A program made the position numbers and the translations under genes. The notes under the pieces are model-generated. The model worked only from the letters and a program-made list of their open reading frames with translations. It was not told where the DNA came from and searched no databases. Of a stretch of 64,000 bases of DNA, positions 39,820-58,404 are shown in pieces. Source of the DNA: Tianweitania sp. UT-5YL-CI-8 (GTDB lineage Bacteria > Pseudomonadota > Alphaproteobacteria > Rhizobiales > Rhizobiaceae); assembly GCF_030010215.1 (NCBI RefSeq), contig NZ_JASCRR010000003.1, positions 519,582-583,581 of the forward strand, written 5' to 3'. Every line of letters starts with the position of its first letter. The stretch's first letter is position 1.

Positions 39820-40995
39820 TTACTCGACGATAGCTGCGACGATGCCTGCACCGACGGTGCGGCCGCCTTCGCGGATGGCGAAGCGCAGGCGCTCTTCCAT
39901 CGCGATCGGCACGATCAGCTCGACATCGACCGTGATGTTGTCGCCCGGCATCACCATTTCGGTGCCTTCCGGAAGCGTCACGATGCCGGTCACATCCGTC
40001 GTGCGGAAGTAGAACTGCGGACGGTAGTTGGTGAAGAACGGCGTATGACGGCCACCCTCTTCCTTCGTCAGGATGTAGGCTTCAGCCTTGAACTTCTTGT
40101 GCGGCTTCACCGAACCCGGCTTGGCCAGAACCTGGCCGCGCTCGACACCTTCACGGTCGACGCCGCGCAGCAGCGCGCCGATGTTGTCGCCGGCTTGGCC
40201 CTGATCGAGCAGCTTGCGGAACATTTCGACGCCCGTGCAGATCGTCTTCGAGGTCGGGCGGATGCCGACGATCTCGAGTTCCTCGCCGACCTTGACGATG
40301 CCGCGCTCGACGCGACCGGTCACGACCGTGCCGCGGCCCGAGATCGAGAACACGTCTTCGATCGGCATCAGGAACGGCTTGTCGATCGGACGCTCAGGCG
40401 TCGGGATGTAGGCGTCGACCGCTGCCATCAGCTCGCGGATAGCGTCTTCGCCCAGCTTCTTGTCCTTGTCCTGGAGGGCTGCGACAGCCGAACCCTTGAT
40501 CATCGGAATGTCGTCGCCCGGATATTCGTACTTCGACAGAAGTTCGCGAACTTCCAGCTCGACCAGTTCCAGAAGCTCTTCGTCGTCGACCAGGTCGACC
40601 TTGTTCAGGAACACGACGAGCGCGGGAACGCCGACCTGACGGGCGAGCAGGATGTGCTCGCGGGTCTGCGGCATCGGGCCGTCGGCAGCCGAAACCACCA
40701 GGATCGCGCCGTCCATCTGCGCAGCACCCGTGATCATGTTCTTCACATAGTCGGCGTGGCCGGGGCAATCAACGTGAGCGTAGTGACGGGCCGGCGTCTC
40801 ATATTCGACATGCGCCGTCGAAATGGTGATGCCGCGCGCCTTCTCTTCGGGAGCCGCGTCGATCTGGTCATACGCCTTGTACTCGCCAAAGTACTTCGTG
40901 ATCGCCGCCGTCAGCGACGTCTTGCCATGGTCGACGTGACCAATCGTGCCAATGTTCACATGAGGCTTATTACGCTCGAATTTACCTTTTGCCAT
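39820..40995 (-). CDS. tuf: Elongation factor Tu (first copy)
   Basis: It brings aminoacyl-tRNA to the ribosome. The GTPase motifs are G1 GHVDHGKTS, switch region RGITI, G3 DCPGHADY and G4 NKVD. Domains 2 and 3 follow ([22 protein letters not shown] end). It has 391 residues. The last 125 coding bases recur, identical, in the partial copy at the right edge of the window. Confidence 0.98.
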   Translation of the reverse strand: MAKGKFERNKPHVNIGTIGHVDHGKTSLTAAITKYFGEYKAYDQIDAAPEEKARGITISTAHVEYETPARHYAHVDCPGHADYVKNMITGAAQMDGAILVVSAADGPMPQTREHILLARQVGVPALVVFLNKVDLVDDEELLELVELEVRELLSKYEYPGDDIPMIKGSAVAALQDKDKKLGEDAIRELMAAVDAYIPTPERPIDKPFLMPIEDVFSISGRGTVVTGRVERGIVKVGEELEIVGIRPTSKTICTGVEMFRKLLDQGQAGDNIGALLRGVDREGVERGQVLAKPGSVKPHKKFKAEAYILTKEEGGRHTPFFTNYRPQFYFRTTDVTGIVTLPEGTEMVMPGDNITVDVELIVPIAMEERLRFAIREGGRTVGAGIVAAIVE

Positions 40996-41061
40996 GTGAG
41001 GTCTCCAATCCTGCTTGCCCGCATGGGGCAGTTAATCTTGTCGCGTAAAAATTCTGTCGAA

Positions 41062-43152
41062 CTACGCGTATTTCTTCTGAACTTCCTGGGCGACCGCGTT
41101 CGGAACCGCCTCGTAGTGGTCGAACTGCATCGTGTACTGGGCGCGGCCCTGAGACATCGAACGCAAGCTGTCGACATACTTGAACATGTTCGCAAGCGGC
41201 ACCATCGCGTTGACGACGACGGCGATACCGCGGCTTTCCTGTCCCTGGATCTGGCCACGGCGGCTGTTCAAGTCGCCGATGACGTTGCCGACGTAATCTT
41301 CCGGCGTAACGACTTCGACCTTCATGATCGGCTCGAGCAGCTGAACGCCGAGCTTCGGCGCCGCTTCGCGGAGTGCCGCACGACCTGCGATTTCGAAGGC
41401 CAGGACCGAGGAGTCGACGTCGTGGTAAGCACCGTCGATCAGGGTCGCCTTGACGCCGATCATCGGGAAGCCTGCGAACGGACCGGAGGTCAGAACGCTG
41501 CGGATACCCTTCTCGACGCCCGGGATGTATTCCTTGGGAACCGAACCGCCGACGATCTTGGAGTCGAATACGAAATCTTCGCCTTCGGCATTGGGCTCGA
41601 AGATGATCTTGACGCGGGCGAACTGGCCTGTGCCGCCCGACTGCTTCTTGTGCGTGTAATCCTGCTCGTGGGTACGGCTGATGGTCTCGCGGTAAGCAAC
41701 CTGCGGAGCACCGACATTTGCCTCGACCTTGAACTCGCGACGCATGCGGTCGACGATGATGTCGAGGTGAAGCTCACCCATGCCGGCGATGATGGTCTGA
41801 CCCGACTCTTCGTCCGACTTGACGCGGAACGAAGGATCCTCGGCAGCCAGACGGTTGAGCGCGAGGCCCATCTTTTCCTGGTCGCCCTTGGTCTTCGGCT
41901 CGATCGCGATCTGGATGACCGGCTCGGGGAATTCCATGCGCTCGAGGATGACCGGCTTCAGTGGATCGCAGAGCGTATCGCCGGTTGTGGTCTCCTTGAG
42001 GCCTGCCAGGGCAACGATGTCGCCGGCGAAGGCTTCTTCGATGTCGGCGCGGGAATTCGAATGCATCTGCAGCATGCGGCCGATGCGCTCTTTCTTGCCC
42101 TTGACGGTGTTGTCGAGGGAAACGCCCTTGGTCAGTTTGCCGGAATAGATGCGGCAGAAGGTCAGCGAGCCGACGAACGGATCGTTCATAATCTTGAACG
42201 CCAGCATCGAGAGCGGCTCTTCGTCGGTCGAATGACGCTCGATCTCAGCTTCGGTCTTCGGGTCGATGCCCTTGATGGCCGGAACTTCGGCCGGCGACGG
42301 CAGGAACTCGACAACGCCGTCCAGAAGCGGCTGAACGCCCTTGTTCTTGAATGCCGAGCCGCAGAACATCGGGAAGAACTTGACGGCGATGGTGCCCTTG
42401 CGGATCAGCGCGCGCAGTTCGTCGTTCGACGGCATCTTGCCTTCGAGGTAGTTTTCAAGAGCCGTCTCGTCCATCTCGACGGCGGCTTCGATCATCTTCT
42501 CGCGGAACTCTTCGGCACGCTCCTGCAGGTCCGCCGGGATTTCGACCACGTCCCAGGCAGCGCCGAGGCTTTCGTCGCGCCATACAAGTGCGTTCATCTC
42601 GATCAGATCGACGACGCCCTTGAACTCGTTCTCGGCACCGATCGGCAGCTGCACGGCAACGGCGGTGGCGCCGAGGCGGCTCTTGATCATCTCATAGGAG
42701 CGGTAGAAGTCCGCGCCGATCTTGTCCATCTTGTTGCAGAAGATCATGCGCGGAACATGATACTTGTCGGCCTGACGCCAGACGGTCTCGGTCTGAGGCT
42801 CGACACCTGCGTTGGCGTCGAGAAGAGCGATAGCACCGTCGAGCACGCGCAGCGAACGTTCGACTTCAATGGTGAAGTCGACGTGGCCGGGGGTGTCGAT
42901 GATGTTGAAGCGGCGCTGTTTGCCGTCACGGCCTTTCCAGTAGGTCGTGGTGGCAGCCGAGGTAATCGTAATACCGCGTTCCTGCTCCTGCTCCATCCAA
43001 TCCATGGTGGCGGCGCCGTCATGGACTTCACCGATCTTGTGCGACTTGCCCGTGTAATACAGGATGCGCTCGGTCGTCGTCGTCTTGCCGGCGTCGATAT
43101 GCGCCATAATACCGAAATTACGGTAGTCTTCGATCTTATATTCGCGGGCCAT
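41062..43152 (-). CDS. fusA: Elongation factor G
   Basis: The translocase of protein synthesis. [20 protein letters not shown] (G1), [13 protein letters not shown] (G3) and CNKMD (G4) are in the G domain. Domains II-V follow, with domain IV containing [21 protein letters not shown]. It has 696 residues, the usual length. It lies between rpsG and tuf. Confidence 0.98.
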   Translation of the reverse strand: MAREYKIEDYRNFGIMAHIDAGKTTTTERILYYTGKSHKIGEVHDGAATMDWMEQEQERGITITSAATTTYWKGRDGKQRRFNIIDTPGHVDFTIEVERSLRVLDGAIALLDANAGVEPQTETVWRQADKYHVPRMIFCNKMDKIGADFYRSYEMIKSRLGATAVAVQLPIGAENEFKGVVDLIEMNALVWRDESLGAAWDVVEIPADLQERAEEFREKMIEAAVEMDETALENYLEGKMPSNDELRALIRKGTIAVKFFPMFCGSAFKNKGVQPLLDGVVEFLPSPAEVPAIKGIDPKTEAEIERHSTDEEPLSMLAFKIMNDPFVGSLTFCRIYSGKLTKGVSLDNTVKGKKERIGRMLQMHSNSRADIEEAFAGDIVALAGLKETTTGDTLCDPLKPVILERMEFPEPVIQIAIEPKTKGDQEKMGLALNRLAAEDPSFRVKSDEESGQTIIAGMGELHLDIIVDRMRREFKVEANVGAPQVAYRETISRTHEQDYTHKKQSGGTGQFARVKIIFEPNAEGEDFVFDSKIVGGSVPKEYIPGVEKGIRSVLTSGPFAGFPMIGVKATLIDGAYHDVDSSVLAFEIAGRAALREAAPKLGVQLLEPIMKVEVVTPEDYVGNVIGDLNSRRGQIQGQESRGIAVVVNAMVPLANMFKYVDSLRSMSQGRAQYTMQFDHYEAVPNAVAQEVQKKYA

Positions 43153-43185
43153 GGTTCTTGCCTCTTCGTCCTATGATCCGCGCGA

Positions 43186-43671
<486 letters not shown>

Positions 43672-43714
43672 CTAACGTCGGCACGGCACTTGAAAGCGCC
43701 AGCACCGGAAAACC

Positions 43715-44086
43715 TTACTTCGGACGCTTCGCACCGTACTTCGAACGGCGCTGCTTGCGATTCTTGACGCCCTGTGTGTCGAGCACGCCACGAATGATGT
43801 GGTAGCGAACGCCCGGCAAATCCTTGACGCGGCCGCCGCGGATCATGACAACCGAGTGTTCCTGAAGGTTGTGGCCTTCACCCGGGATGTAGCCGATCAC
43901 CTCGAAGCCGTTGGTCAGGCGAATCTTGGCAACCTTGCGCAGGGCGGAGTTCGGCTTTTTCGGCGTCGTCGTATAGACGCGCGTGCAAACGCCACGCTTC
44001 TGCGGGTTGGCCTGCATGGCCGGAACCTTATTGCGCTTCACCGGCGCAATGCGCGGCTTGCGGATCAGCTGGTTGACGGTAGGCAT
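43715..44086 (-). CDS. rpsL: 30S ribosomal protein S12 (uS12)
   Basis: A decoding-centre protein. [20 protein letters not shown] starts the 123-residue protein at the ATG at 44086 (GAGGG site upstream). The streptomycin-relevant lysines are wild type in [13 protein letters not shown] and [13 protein letters not shown]. An upstream extension to 44170 is rejected. It is the first gene of the long str-S10-spc-alpha run. Confidence 0.98.
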   Translation of the reverse strand: MPTVNQLIRKPRIAPVKRNKVPAMQANPQKRGVCTRVYTTTPKKPNSALRKVAKIRLTNGFEVIGYIPGEGHNLQEHSVVMIRGGRVKDLPGVRYHIIRGVLDTQGVKNRKQRRSKYGAKRPK

Positions 44087-44632
44087 TAAACCCTCTTGTC
44101 TCTCAATTCCGTGTCTCAAGCCCGTCGGGGCGGCTTCAAGCGCATATCCATACGCAAATTCGGGCCACAAACCGCCTCTAACGGTCCTGCCCGAACAATA
44201 TGCAGAGGAAGCCTTGCAGCTTCATGCGCGCCGGAAATGTCTTCTTCGCTCGTAAAAACGAACCTTGTTTGAGGCGAACTCCAAAGCGCGTCGCTTCGAA
44301 AAACCCAGCCTCACATCGGCTCAGACGAGGCGGCTTCTACCCCCAACCCCGCTTTACGTCAACCCCGATCCGTTAAGAATCTCGGGAATTGGCGGGGTTG
44401 AGGGCGCCAGACGGCCCGTTGGTCACTTTGTTACGCAGAAAGTTCTACGATGGGAAGAAAATAAGCGTCCTCGTCCCTAAATGTCCTACGGAAGCCAGGA
44501 TCGGAAGACGGAAAAAGATTAGGGATTCGCGCGACTGAGAATCGTCTCCCGACTTCGAGCCAGGAAGCTGATTCTTGCCCCACCAGCATGCAATACGATT
44601 CTAAGACCATCGATTCTTCGAGGAACGGCATC
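44087..44632. other. Intergenic region with the str-operon leader and promoter
   Basis: About 545 bases between divergent rpsL and the small plus-strand gene. It holds the promoter at 44334-44362 for rpsL, and so a predicted leader of about 240 bases for the ribosomal run. I see no gene on either strand. The plus-strand side near 44590-44630 contains only the ribosome site for the 93-residue protein. Confidence 0.6.
44334..44362 (-). promoter_or_regulatory. Sigma-70-like promoter for the rpsL (str) operon
   Basis: On the minus strand TTGACG (44362-44357) and TAGAAG (44339-44334) are separated by exactly 17 bases. The -35 element matches the consensus in five of six positions, and the -10 in four of six. 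Transcription would start near 44327, about 240 bases before the rpsL ATG. Confidence 0.6.
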
Positions 44633-44914
44633 ATGAATGATAATGAAGAGCGCCCCGTGACCATCATTACCGGCCGCGTCTGGAGAAAGAAGGGCGGCCG
44701 CTCGGAAGGTGTCCATCTCATGCTCGTCGCGCCCGATGACGACACGGCAGTCCGCACCGCGCTCGATGCGCTTTCCAAGGAGGGCTACGCAGAGGCGGAG
44801 CTCGACCAGATCGGCGATCTCCAAGGTGTTCCGGATGAGGAGCCGCATCTCTCCGCCTACCAGGGCGCCTTGGAAGGCGAAGTCTCCATCGTCACCTTCG
44901 ATGAACCGGCCTGA
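44633..44914 (+). CDS. Small soluble protein of unknown function
   Basis: A 93-residue acidic protein (MNDNEERPVTIITGRVWRKK) with no signal peptide or membrane span. It has a beta-alpha-beta look: ITGRVWRKKGG, GVHLMLVAPDDDTAVRTALD, and the C-terminal SIVTFDEPA. The ATG at 44633 has GAGGAAC upstream, whereas the earlier ATG at 44588 lacks a site. It sits on the plus strand next to the str promoter. I do not recognise the family. Confidence 0.65.
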   Translation: MNDNEERPVTIITGRVWRKKGGRSEGVHLMLVAPDDDTAVRTALDALSKEGYAEAELDQIGDLQGVPDEEPHLSAYQGALEGEVSIVTFDEPA

Positions 44915-44950
44915 TCAGGGGCTAGGCTGAGCCCTGCCCTGTAGCCCTGC

Positions 44951-46042
44951 TCAGTTTGTGCTCGGCTCGATCTGAAAGGCAACGAACTGTGTGAACTGCA
45001 GCGGGTTGAAATTGTTGTCGGAGGCGATGACGATGGTTTTGCGCCCCCCGATCTCCGGTCCCCAGGTGATCGACTCAATATTGTCGATGTCGAGACCGAA
45101 ATCCCCTTCGCCGATACGCATGAACGGTTCCTTCTTCAGCGGCGCGACTTGCATATCCTTGAGCGAAGCCGCTCCCTTCACATCGCTCGCTCCGGCAAAA
45201 CTCGCGCGATAGAAACTGATCTGGTTGCCGACGCCGAGAGCATAGGAACGTTCGACGGTTAAAAGATCCTCGCCCACGGTGGCGATTTCCGACATGCCGT
45301 TATCGTTCCAGAATGGTTCCTGGGTAGACTTGGTGAAGATCGGATCGGTATCGTAGGCATACTCGGCCTTGACGTCGCCCGAAGCGATATCGAAGGCAAG
45401 AATGCGCGACCGGCTTCCCGCCTCCAGCGTTGCCTTGTCGCCGTCCTGGACGAGCGCGTTTTCCGTACCGACCAGAAGCGTTTTGCCGTCCGGCGAAATT
45501 GTCAAAACTTCGAAGGCGAGGTTGTTTTGCACACCGCGTGTCTTTTCCGCGTTCGGCATATAGGTTTCTGGAACCGGGAATTCACGCGCCAGCGTACCGT
45601 CCAGACGCGACTCGCGAACCGCCGGACGGCCAGTCAGGTCACCTTCGCTCGTCCAGTAAAACGTTCCGGTTGCAACATTGAACCGGATCGATTCGGGATC
45701 GACGTCCTTGCTCGCGAAGGGCTTGCCGGCGGCGTCCAGCAAGGGGCGGCTTGAGACGATGTCGAGGCCGTGCACGCCCTTCTCGTCGATGGCAATCTTC
45801 AGCGTATAGAACCGCGCCGGCGCCTTCTCCGATCGATCATCGGAAATTGCATAATAGAGATCGTTTGCCGCATCGTAGTCCAATCCGGAAATACCGCCGA
45901 ATTCCGTCCCGGCAATTTTTAGACCGGTTGGCAGGATGATTTGTCCAAGCAGTTTCGGCTTTTCTAAATCTTCCGCCATGGCGGTAGACGCGAAAGTCGC
46001 TGCGGACAGAACTGCGAGCACGGCGGGAAAATAGATTTTCAT
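44951..46042 (-). CDS. Secreted esterase-like protein of the phytase-like family
   Basis: A 363-residue protein with a signal peptide (MKIYFPAVLAVLSAATFAS, cleavage after AMA). The mature part fits the phytase-like beta-propeller (PF13449): FGGISGLDYDAANDLYYAIS, DPESIRFN, DGKTLLVGTENAL, and the closing DIDNIESITWGP. Activity on phosphoesters is possible but not shown. It lies downstream of a Na/Pi cotransporter gene on the same strand, which would suit release and uptake of phosphate; that link is inference. Confidence 0.82.
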   Translation of the reverse strand: MKIYFPAVLAVLSAATFASTAMAEDLEKPKLLGQIILPTGLKIAGTEFGGISGLDYDAANDLYYAISDDRSEKAPARFYTLKIAIDEKGVHGLDIVSSRPLLDAAGKPFASKDVDPESIRFNVATGTFYWTSEGDLTGRPAVRESRLDGTLAREFPVPETYMPNAEKTRGVQNNLAFEVLTISPDGKTLLVGTENALVQDGDKATLEAGSRSRILAFDIASGDVKAEYAYDTDPIFTKSTQEPFWNDNGMSEIATVGEDLLTVERSYALGVGNQISFYRASFAGASDVKGAASLKDMQVAPLKKEPFMRIGEGDFGLDIDNIESITWGPEIGGRKTIVIASDNNFNPLQFTQFVAFQIEPSTN

Positions 46043-46130
46043 GATCATCACTCTGATGTCTGGGAAAGACCGAGCAATAGCGCGCATAGTTGACAGCAGG
46101 ATGAATTCGTCTGTTTGGGCGATCCAGCTT

Positions 46131-47726
46131 TCAGACGTCGACAGCCTGTTCTTGCTCCGCCAATTGCCCAAGCAGCCAGAAAGCGCGTTCCGAAAGATTG
46201 GTCAGGATCAGGACCGCCCCTTTCTGTGCCACGGTAAGATTTCCGTCCGCAGCGAGGTAGGACTGCCGGATACGCTGCATGACATTGCCGCGGTTTCGGG
46301 TGATGGCGAGGAAAACAGCCCTGTCCTCGCCCTTCATATCCTGCAACGCGTCCAGCATCGTCAGCAGTACGGCATCCAGAGCCTCGACAATGGTGCCCAA
46401 CAGCGCCTGCGACGCCTTGCTGCCCGCCACCTGGCCGGCGGTAGCGGCAAGATCTACGAGCGTCTCGTTGAGCCCGTCCAGCAACCGCTGCCGGTTGATC
46501 GCACGGTCGAGCCGATCATAGCCGCCGACGTCGAACGGCGCCTCGCCCAGACGGCGCAGAAACTCGTGCACCTCGGTGGCCAGCATCGTAAAATTCTGGC
46601 TTTGGCGATTGATCAGCGCGGCGGCGTTCTTTGGACGTTCCCGCACGATCTCAAGGCGCTTGATCAGATAGGTTGCGAGCCGCTGCTGTTCCAGGCCGGC
46701 GAGATCGAGCGCTGAGTCGGGCTCCTCGATGGCCTGGTCGTGAATGTAGATCGGCCGGCCGTCATCCTCGTCAGCCAGCGTTGGAAAGCGCTTCGCCAGG
46801 ATCGGATAAATCCACGGGATCAACACCAGCATCAGGCCGGCGCCAACCAGATTGAAGATCACCTGCAGATAGGCGAGCTGAAGCTGCGTCGACGCCGACA
46901 GCGAGCGGATGAGACGCTCGACCAGCCCGACGCCGCCATATTGCTCGATAAAGAACAGCGGCACCATTAAGGATGCGGCGACAAAGTTGAACGAGACCTG
47001 GAACATCGCAAGCTGCTGCGGCCTGCCGCGCAGGTTCGAAGACAACAGCAGCGTCTGGAAGCTCCCGCCGATGTTGCAGCCATAGATCGCCATCATCGCC
47101 TGCTCGAAGGTCAGGCCACCGCCCGCCGTCAGCGCGATCGTCAGCAACACGATCGAGCTGGTGGATTGCGACAGCACCGTCAGGCATGTCGCAATGACCA
47201 GCGGCAGAAGATATGAGGTCCCCGCCAGCGCCAGCAGGTCGCCGAACCATGGCTCGCGCGTCAACGGAACGATGCCGCTTTGCAGCATCTTCAAGCCGAA
47301 GAACACCAGACTGACGGAAAACACCGCCGTCAGGATCGTCCTGAACCGCGACAGCCTCTCCACGACGAAGGAAATGCCGGTCAGCCCGAGCAGAGCGAGA
47401 ACGAAAAGCTGGATATCGAGATTGGCAAGCAGGATGAGCATCGTGCTGCCGACATTGGCGCCGGCAACGATCGGCAAAGCTCCGCCGACGGTCAGAAGAC
47501 CCGTGGCGATCATGCTCGCCAGAACGAATGTCACCGCCGTTGTGCTCTGCATGACGCCGCCCGCAGCGACCCCCAAGGCGACCGCTGCGACCGGGCGGTG
47601 GATCCAGGCAGCGATCAACTGCTTAAAGCGTCGACCAGTGAGCTTCTTCAGCGCGTCCTTGAGCTGATACATGCCGGCGAAGAAAATGCCGAGACCGGCA
47701 AGTGCCGTCGCCAGTGCATGAAGCAT
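46131..47726 (-). CDS. Na/Pi cotransporter family protein
   Basis: A phosphate transporter-like membrane protein of 531 residues. The N-terminal two-thirds hold two inverted Na_Pi_cotrans repeats, each with the family QS(S/T)T motif: GVMQSTTAVTFVLAS and LSQSTSSIVLLTIAL. The C-terminal third is soluble and helical, resembling PhoU-like regulatory domains. The ATG at 47726 has AGGGAG eight bases upstream. The phytase-like gene follows in the same direction. Confidence 0.92.
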   Translation of the reverse strand: MLHALATALAGLGIFFAGMYQLKDALKKLTGRRFKQLIAAWIHRPVAAVALGVAAGGVMQSTTAVTFVLASMIATGLLTVGGALPIVAGANVGSTMLILLANLDIQLFVLALLGLTGISFVVERLSRFRTILTAVFSVSLVFFGLKMLQSGIVPLTREPWFGDLLALAGTSYLLPLVIATCLTVLSQSTSSIVLLTIALTAGGGLTFEQAMMAIYGCNIGGSFQTLLLSSNLRGRPQQLAMFQVSFNFVAASLMVPLFFIEQYGGVGLVERLIRSLSASTQLQLAYLQVIFNLVGAGLMLVLIPWIYPILAKRFPTLADEDDGRPIYIHDQAIEEPDSALDLAGLEQQRLATYLIKRLEIVRERPKNAAALINRQSQNFTMLATEVHEFLRRLGEAPFDVGGYDRLDRAINRQRLLDGLNETLVDLAATAGQVAGSKASQALLGTIVEALDAVLLTMLDALQDMKGEDRAVFLAITRNRGNVMQRIRQSYLAADGNLTVAQKGAVLILTNLSERAFWLLGQLAEQEQAVDV

Positions 47727-47851
47727 AAAAGGCTCCCTTAGCTACCCGCCATGTGTAAATACGATTTACAACATCGTCATTCGGCTGAATACGTCTACAT
47801 AGTCTCAGCCGCAAGTGAGACCATAAACGACGCGGAATCTGACCCGACTGA

Positions 47852-48607
47852 TTAAGAATTAAGAATTTCGTAAAGCGCAGTACCGCGCTTCGGATCACCC
47901 AGACGCAAGACGGAGTTTGTAAGGTGGATACCGACGGTGTTCCGGGTTATCAAATCTTTTAACCCTACGCCTTCCCGAACAAGAAGCGGCGTATGCTTGT
48001 AGTACAGAGGATAAAAGACATCGATTGGAGCAACTTTATCTTCCAGCCCTATCTTCTTTACCAGATAGGTAATCAGCGACGGGCCGATCGTTCCCCATGC
48101 ATGTTTTGACAACGGCTTAGGGAATCCGGAGAATTTGCGTAACAATAGTTCTCGCTGGCGTTTAACCGAAAGCCACGGAGGTATATAAAACGGATTTTCG
48201 GAAGCCTCTAAAATTTCATGAAGTATATTGCTGTCCTTTGGAACTTTTAGAACAGCATTATTTACAACGTCTACGGTTTCCCATCCCAGAATATATTCTT
48301 CTTCCTTTATTTCCTTGAAAAAGAATATATCACAATCGACATACAAACCCATCCCTTCACGCTGGAGGCGATACCTATAAACATCGGATGCCAAAGCAAG
48401 GATTTTGGAAGCTTTATATTTTTCTATCTCGTCAAATTTCATTATTTTGCTGGCGTCGACAAATCTTACCCCAGCGGGCATATCGAGCGGCGGCGCATAC
48501 GAATGCAGAAAAACATCGTGGCCTTGCCGTACAATCGAACGAATGCAAGAATTATAAATAGGACCAAGCTTTTCGCCGATCCAAAGTGTGTGAACAACTT
48601 GTGACAT
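47852..48607 (-). CDS. AT-rich glycosyltransferase with DXD motif
   Basis: A 251-residue GT-A enzyme of the DXD sugar-binding family (capsule or LPS sugar transfer). VVHTLWIGEKLGP begins the fold, and the catalytic region has SDVYRYRLQREGMGLYVDCD, with DCD as the metal-binding DXD. I start at 48607 because the family begins at this motif. Counting 120 bases at 48241-48360 gives 42 G+C (35 percent), against about 68 percent in 60 bases of rpoC. It follows a second glycosyltransferase by four bases. This points to acquisition by transfer. Confidence 0.85.
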   Translation of the reverse strand: MSQVVHTLWIGEKLGPIYNSCIRSIVRQGHDVFLHSYAPPLDMPAGVRFVDASKIMKFDEIEKYKASKILALASDVYRYRLQREGMGLYVDCDIFFFKEIKEEEYILGWETVDVVNNAVLKVPKDSNILHEILEASENPFYIPPWLSVKRQRELLLRKFSGFPKPLSKHAWGTIGPSLITYLVKKIGLEDKVAPIDVFYPLYYKHTPLLVREGVGLKDLITRNTVGIHLTNSVLRLGDPKRGTALYEILNS

Positions 48608-48611
48608 ACTA

Positions 48612-49655
48612 TTAACGCCCCAAAGCCCGTTGGACATGCCATTTCCACTTTTTATAGCGTAGCCAACGCCAGAAGTGCCCCCTCCTGATTGCCTGTTTCG
48701 CGAACGCCCAATCATCATCAACGATAGCGGTCTGGTAGCTGTAACATTTACCCAGCGTCTCCAGGCGATCATGCGAGTCAAAGGCTCGCAAATGATCTTT
48801 CGCGCAACCAATAAAATGTCTCGCACAAAACAGCCGACACTCGAACAGGACATCATCAGAAAGAGGCTCGGGATCAGCAGACAGGCAATCGCTAACTTCC
48901 GCCAGAGCTTGCATCAGGTCGACGTATTTTTTGCCTGTCATTGTCGCCAGAATGCTGCCCGAACTTTGACGATACTGAACCCAAGGCGACGGCTCGTAAT
49001 AATACGTTTTTGTACGCATCGCTAAAAGCGGGGTCGTAGCCAGATCTTCGAAATAACGGCCTTCAGGAAACCTCAATGTATGATCCCAAAGTCTTCGCTT
49101 CGCGATCTTCGACCAGGAATGCATCTGGCCTGCGCTGAGTAAGCCTTTCAGCAAATCCTGGCGATCTGACGAAAGCTCACGCGGGATGCCATCAAACACC
49201 TTACGGTGCAACTCCCCCTTTTCCAGCTGCCGCTTCGTATGAAAGGGGCGCAAAATGCTGAAATCACAAATGATGAGGTCTGGGTCTTGATCAAGTGCAA
49301 TCGTCTTCAAAGCTGCCACGGCACCGTCCTGTAGCCGATCGTCAGCGTCCAGGAACCAGACATAGGTTCCGGACGCCATCTCCAGCATATGGTTTCGAGT
49401 GGCGCTGAGGCCGACGTTTTTCTCCTGATGCTTTAGCTTAATCAGACCTGTCGGATATGCATGGCTGAACCGTTGCACGACATGAAATGTATCGTCGGTC
49501 GACTTGTCATCAACTATGATAATTTCGATATCGCCTGCTGTCGATTGCGAAGCCGCCGATTCAAGACAGGCTCGAACAAACGGCGCCACATTGTAGGCTG
49601 GGATCAGAATACTCAACCAGGGGGAAGACATTGTTCGAGTGGCTGTTTGTGACAT
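48612..49655 (-). CDS. Family 2 glycosyltransferase
   Basis: A 347-residue GT-A enzyme. The N-terminal part has SPWLSILIPAYNVAPFVRAC, VDDKSTDDT, and the catalytic DXD-like ATGTYVWFLDADD region (WFLDADDRLQDGAV). The C-terminal half resembles other GT2 enzymes of capsule and LPS loci. The start at 49655 (MSQTATRT) is provisional; ATG 49631 is also possible. It is upstream of the AT-rich glycosyltransferase by four bases, so both are probably one operon. Confidence 0.88.
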   Translation of the reverse strand: MSQTATRTMSSPWLSILIPAYNVAPFVRACLESAASQSTAGDIEIIIVDDKSTDDTFHVVQRFSHAYPTGLIKLKHQEKNVGLSATRNHMLEMASGTYVWFLDADDRLQDGAVAALKTIALDQDPDLIICDFSILRPFHTKRQLEKGELHRKVFDGIPRELSSDRQDLLKGLLSAGQMHSWSKIAKRRLWDHTLRFPEGRYFEDLATTPLLAMRTKTYYYEPSPWVQYRQSSGSILATMTGKKYVDLMQALAEVSDCLSADPEPLSDDVLFECRLFCARHFIGCAKDHLRAFDSHDRLETLGKCYSYQTAIVDDDWAFAKQAIRRGHFWRWLRYKKWKWHVQRALGR

Positions 49656-49724
49656 GACAATAAGTGAACTCGAGCAAAGGTAAGGCCTGAAAGGCATCAG
49701 ATCAGCTTAGACAACACCGCTTAA

Positions 49725-49750
49725 AAAAAGGGGCCGCGAAGGCCCCTTTT
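49725..49750 (-). terminator. Rho-independent terminator after rpoC
   Basis: On the minus strand AAAAGGGGCC and GGCCCCTTTT form a ten-pair stem with loop TTCGC. A run of seven U follows. It lies about 22 bases beyond the rpoC stop and separates rpoBC from the glycosyltransferase pair. Confidence 0.88.
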
Positions 49751-49771
49751 CGTTTTCGAAGATGCCACCGC

Positions 49772-53968
<4,197 letters not shown>

Positions 53969-54065
53969 GCCGTTCTCCTTTTCGGGGTCATCGAAACCCC
54001 TTTGCATCTTGTGCGGGCCTAAGTGTCCGCAATCTATGTCGGCACTAAGCCGAAAATTCGGCGAG

Positions 54066-54091
54066 GCGCCGCGAAGCTGACTTCGCGGCGC
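54066..54091 (-). terminator. Perfect 11-pair hairpin between rpoB and rpoC
   Basis: GCGCCGCGAAG and CTTCGCGGCGC pair around CTGA (TCAG on the minus strand), about ten bases after the rpoB stop. No U run follows, so a processing site or pause is more likely than termination. Confidence 0.5.
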
Positions 54092-54100
54092 TCAACTCTT

Positions 54101-58237
<4,137 letters not shown>

Positions 58238-58337
58238 CGTCGCTCCTTGCTGCCTTTCTCGGGACACGCCTCGCATCAACGCGTCCTGTCATTCGGACCG
58301 TCCTTGCGAACGGCCTGTCTCTAACGGTTTGAAACCC

Positions 58338-58372
58338 GTTTCCTGAAAGCCGTCTTTCGGCCCTCAGGAAAA
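58338..58372 (-). terminator. Compound hairpin in the rplL-rpoB gap (attenuator candidate)
   Basis: Outer stem TTTCCTGA/TCAGGAAA encloses an inner GCCG/CGGC hairpin. It lies about 70 bases past the rplL stop, where E. coli has its partial terminator. No clear U run follows on the minus strand. Confidence 0.45.
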
Positions 58373-58404
58373 AGGTTTCCAAACATTTCCCCCGGTGACG
58401 GGAG

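Noticed and set aside
39601..43176. 1191-codon open frame on the plus strand
   Set aside because: It is antisense to rpsJ, tuf and fusA; no domains, no ribosome site and low-complexity composition.
48608..48856. Extension of the AT-rich glycosyltransferase
   Set aside because: It overlaps the upstream glycosyltransferase by about 245 bases and adds no family sequence.
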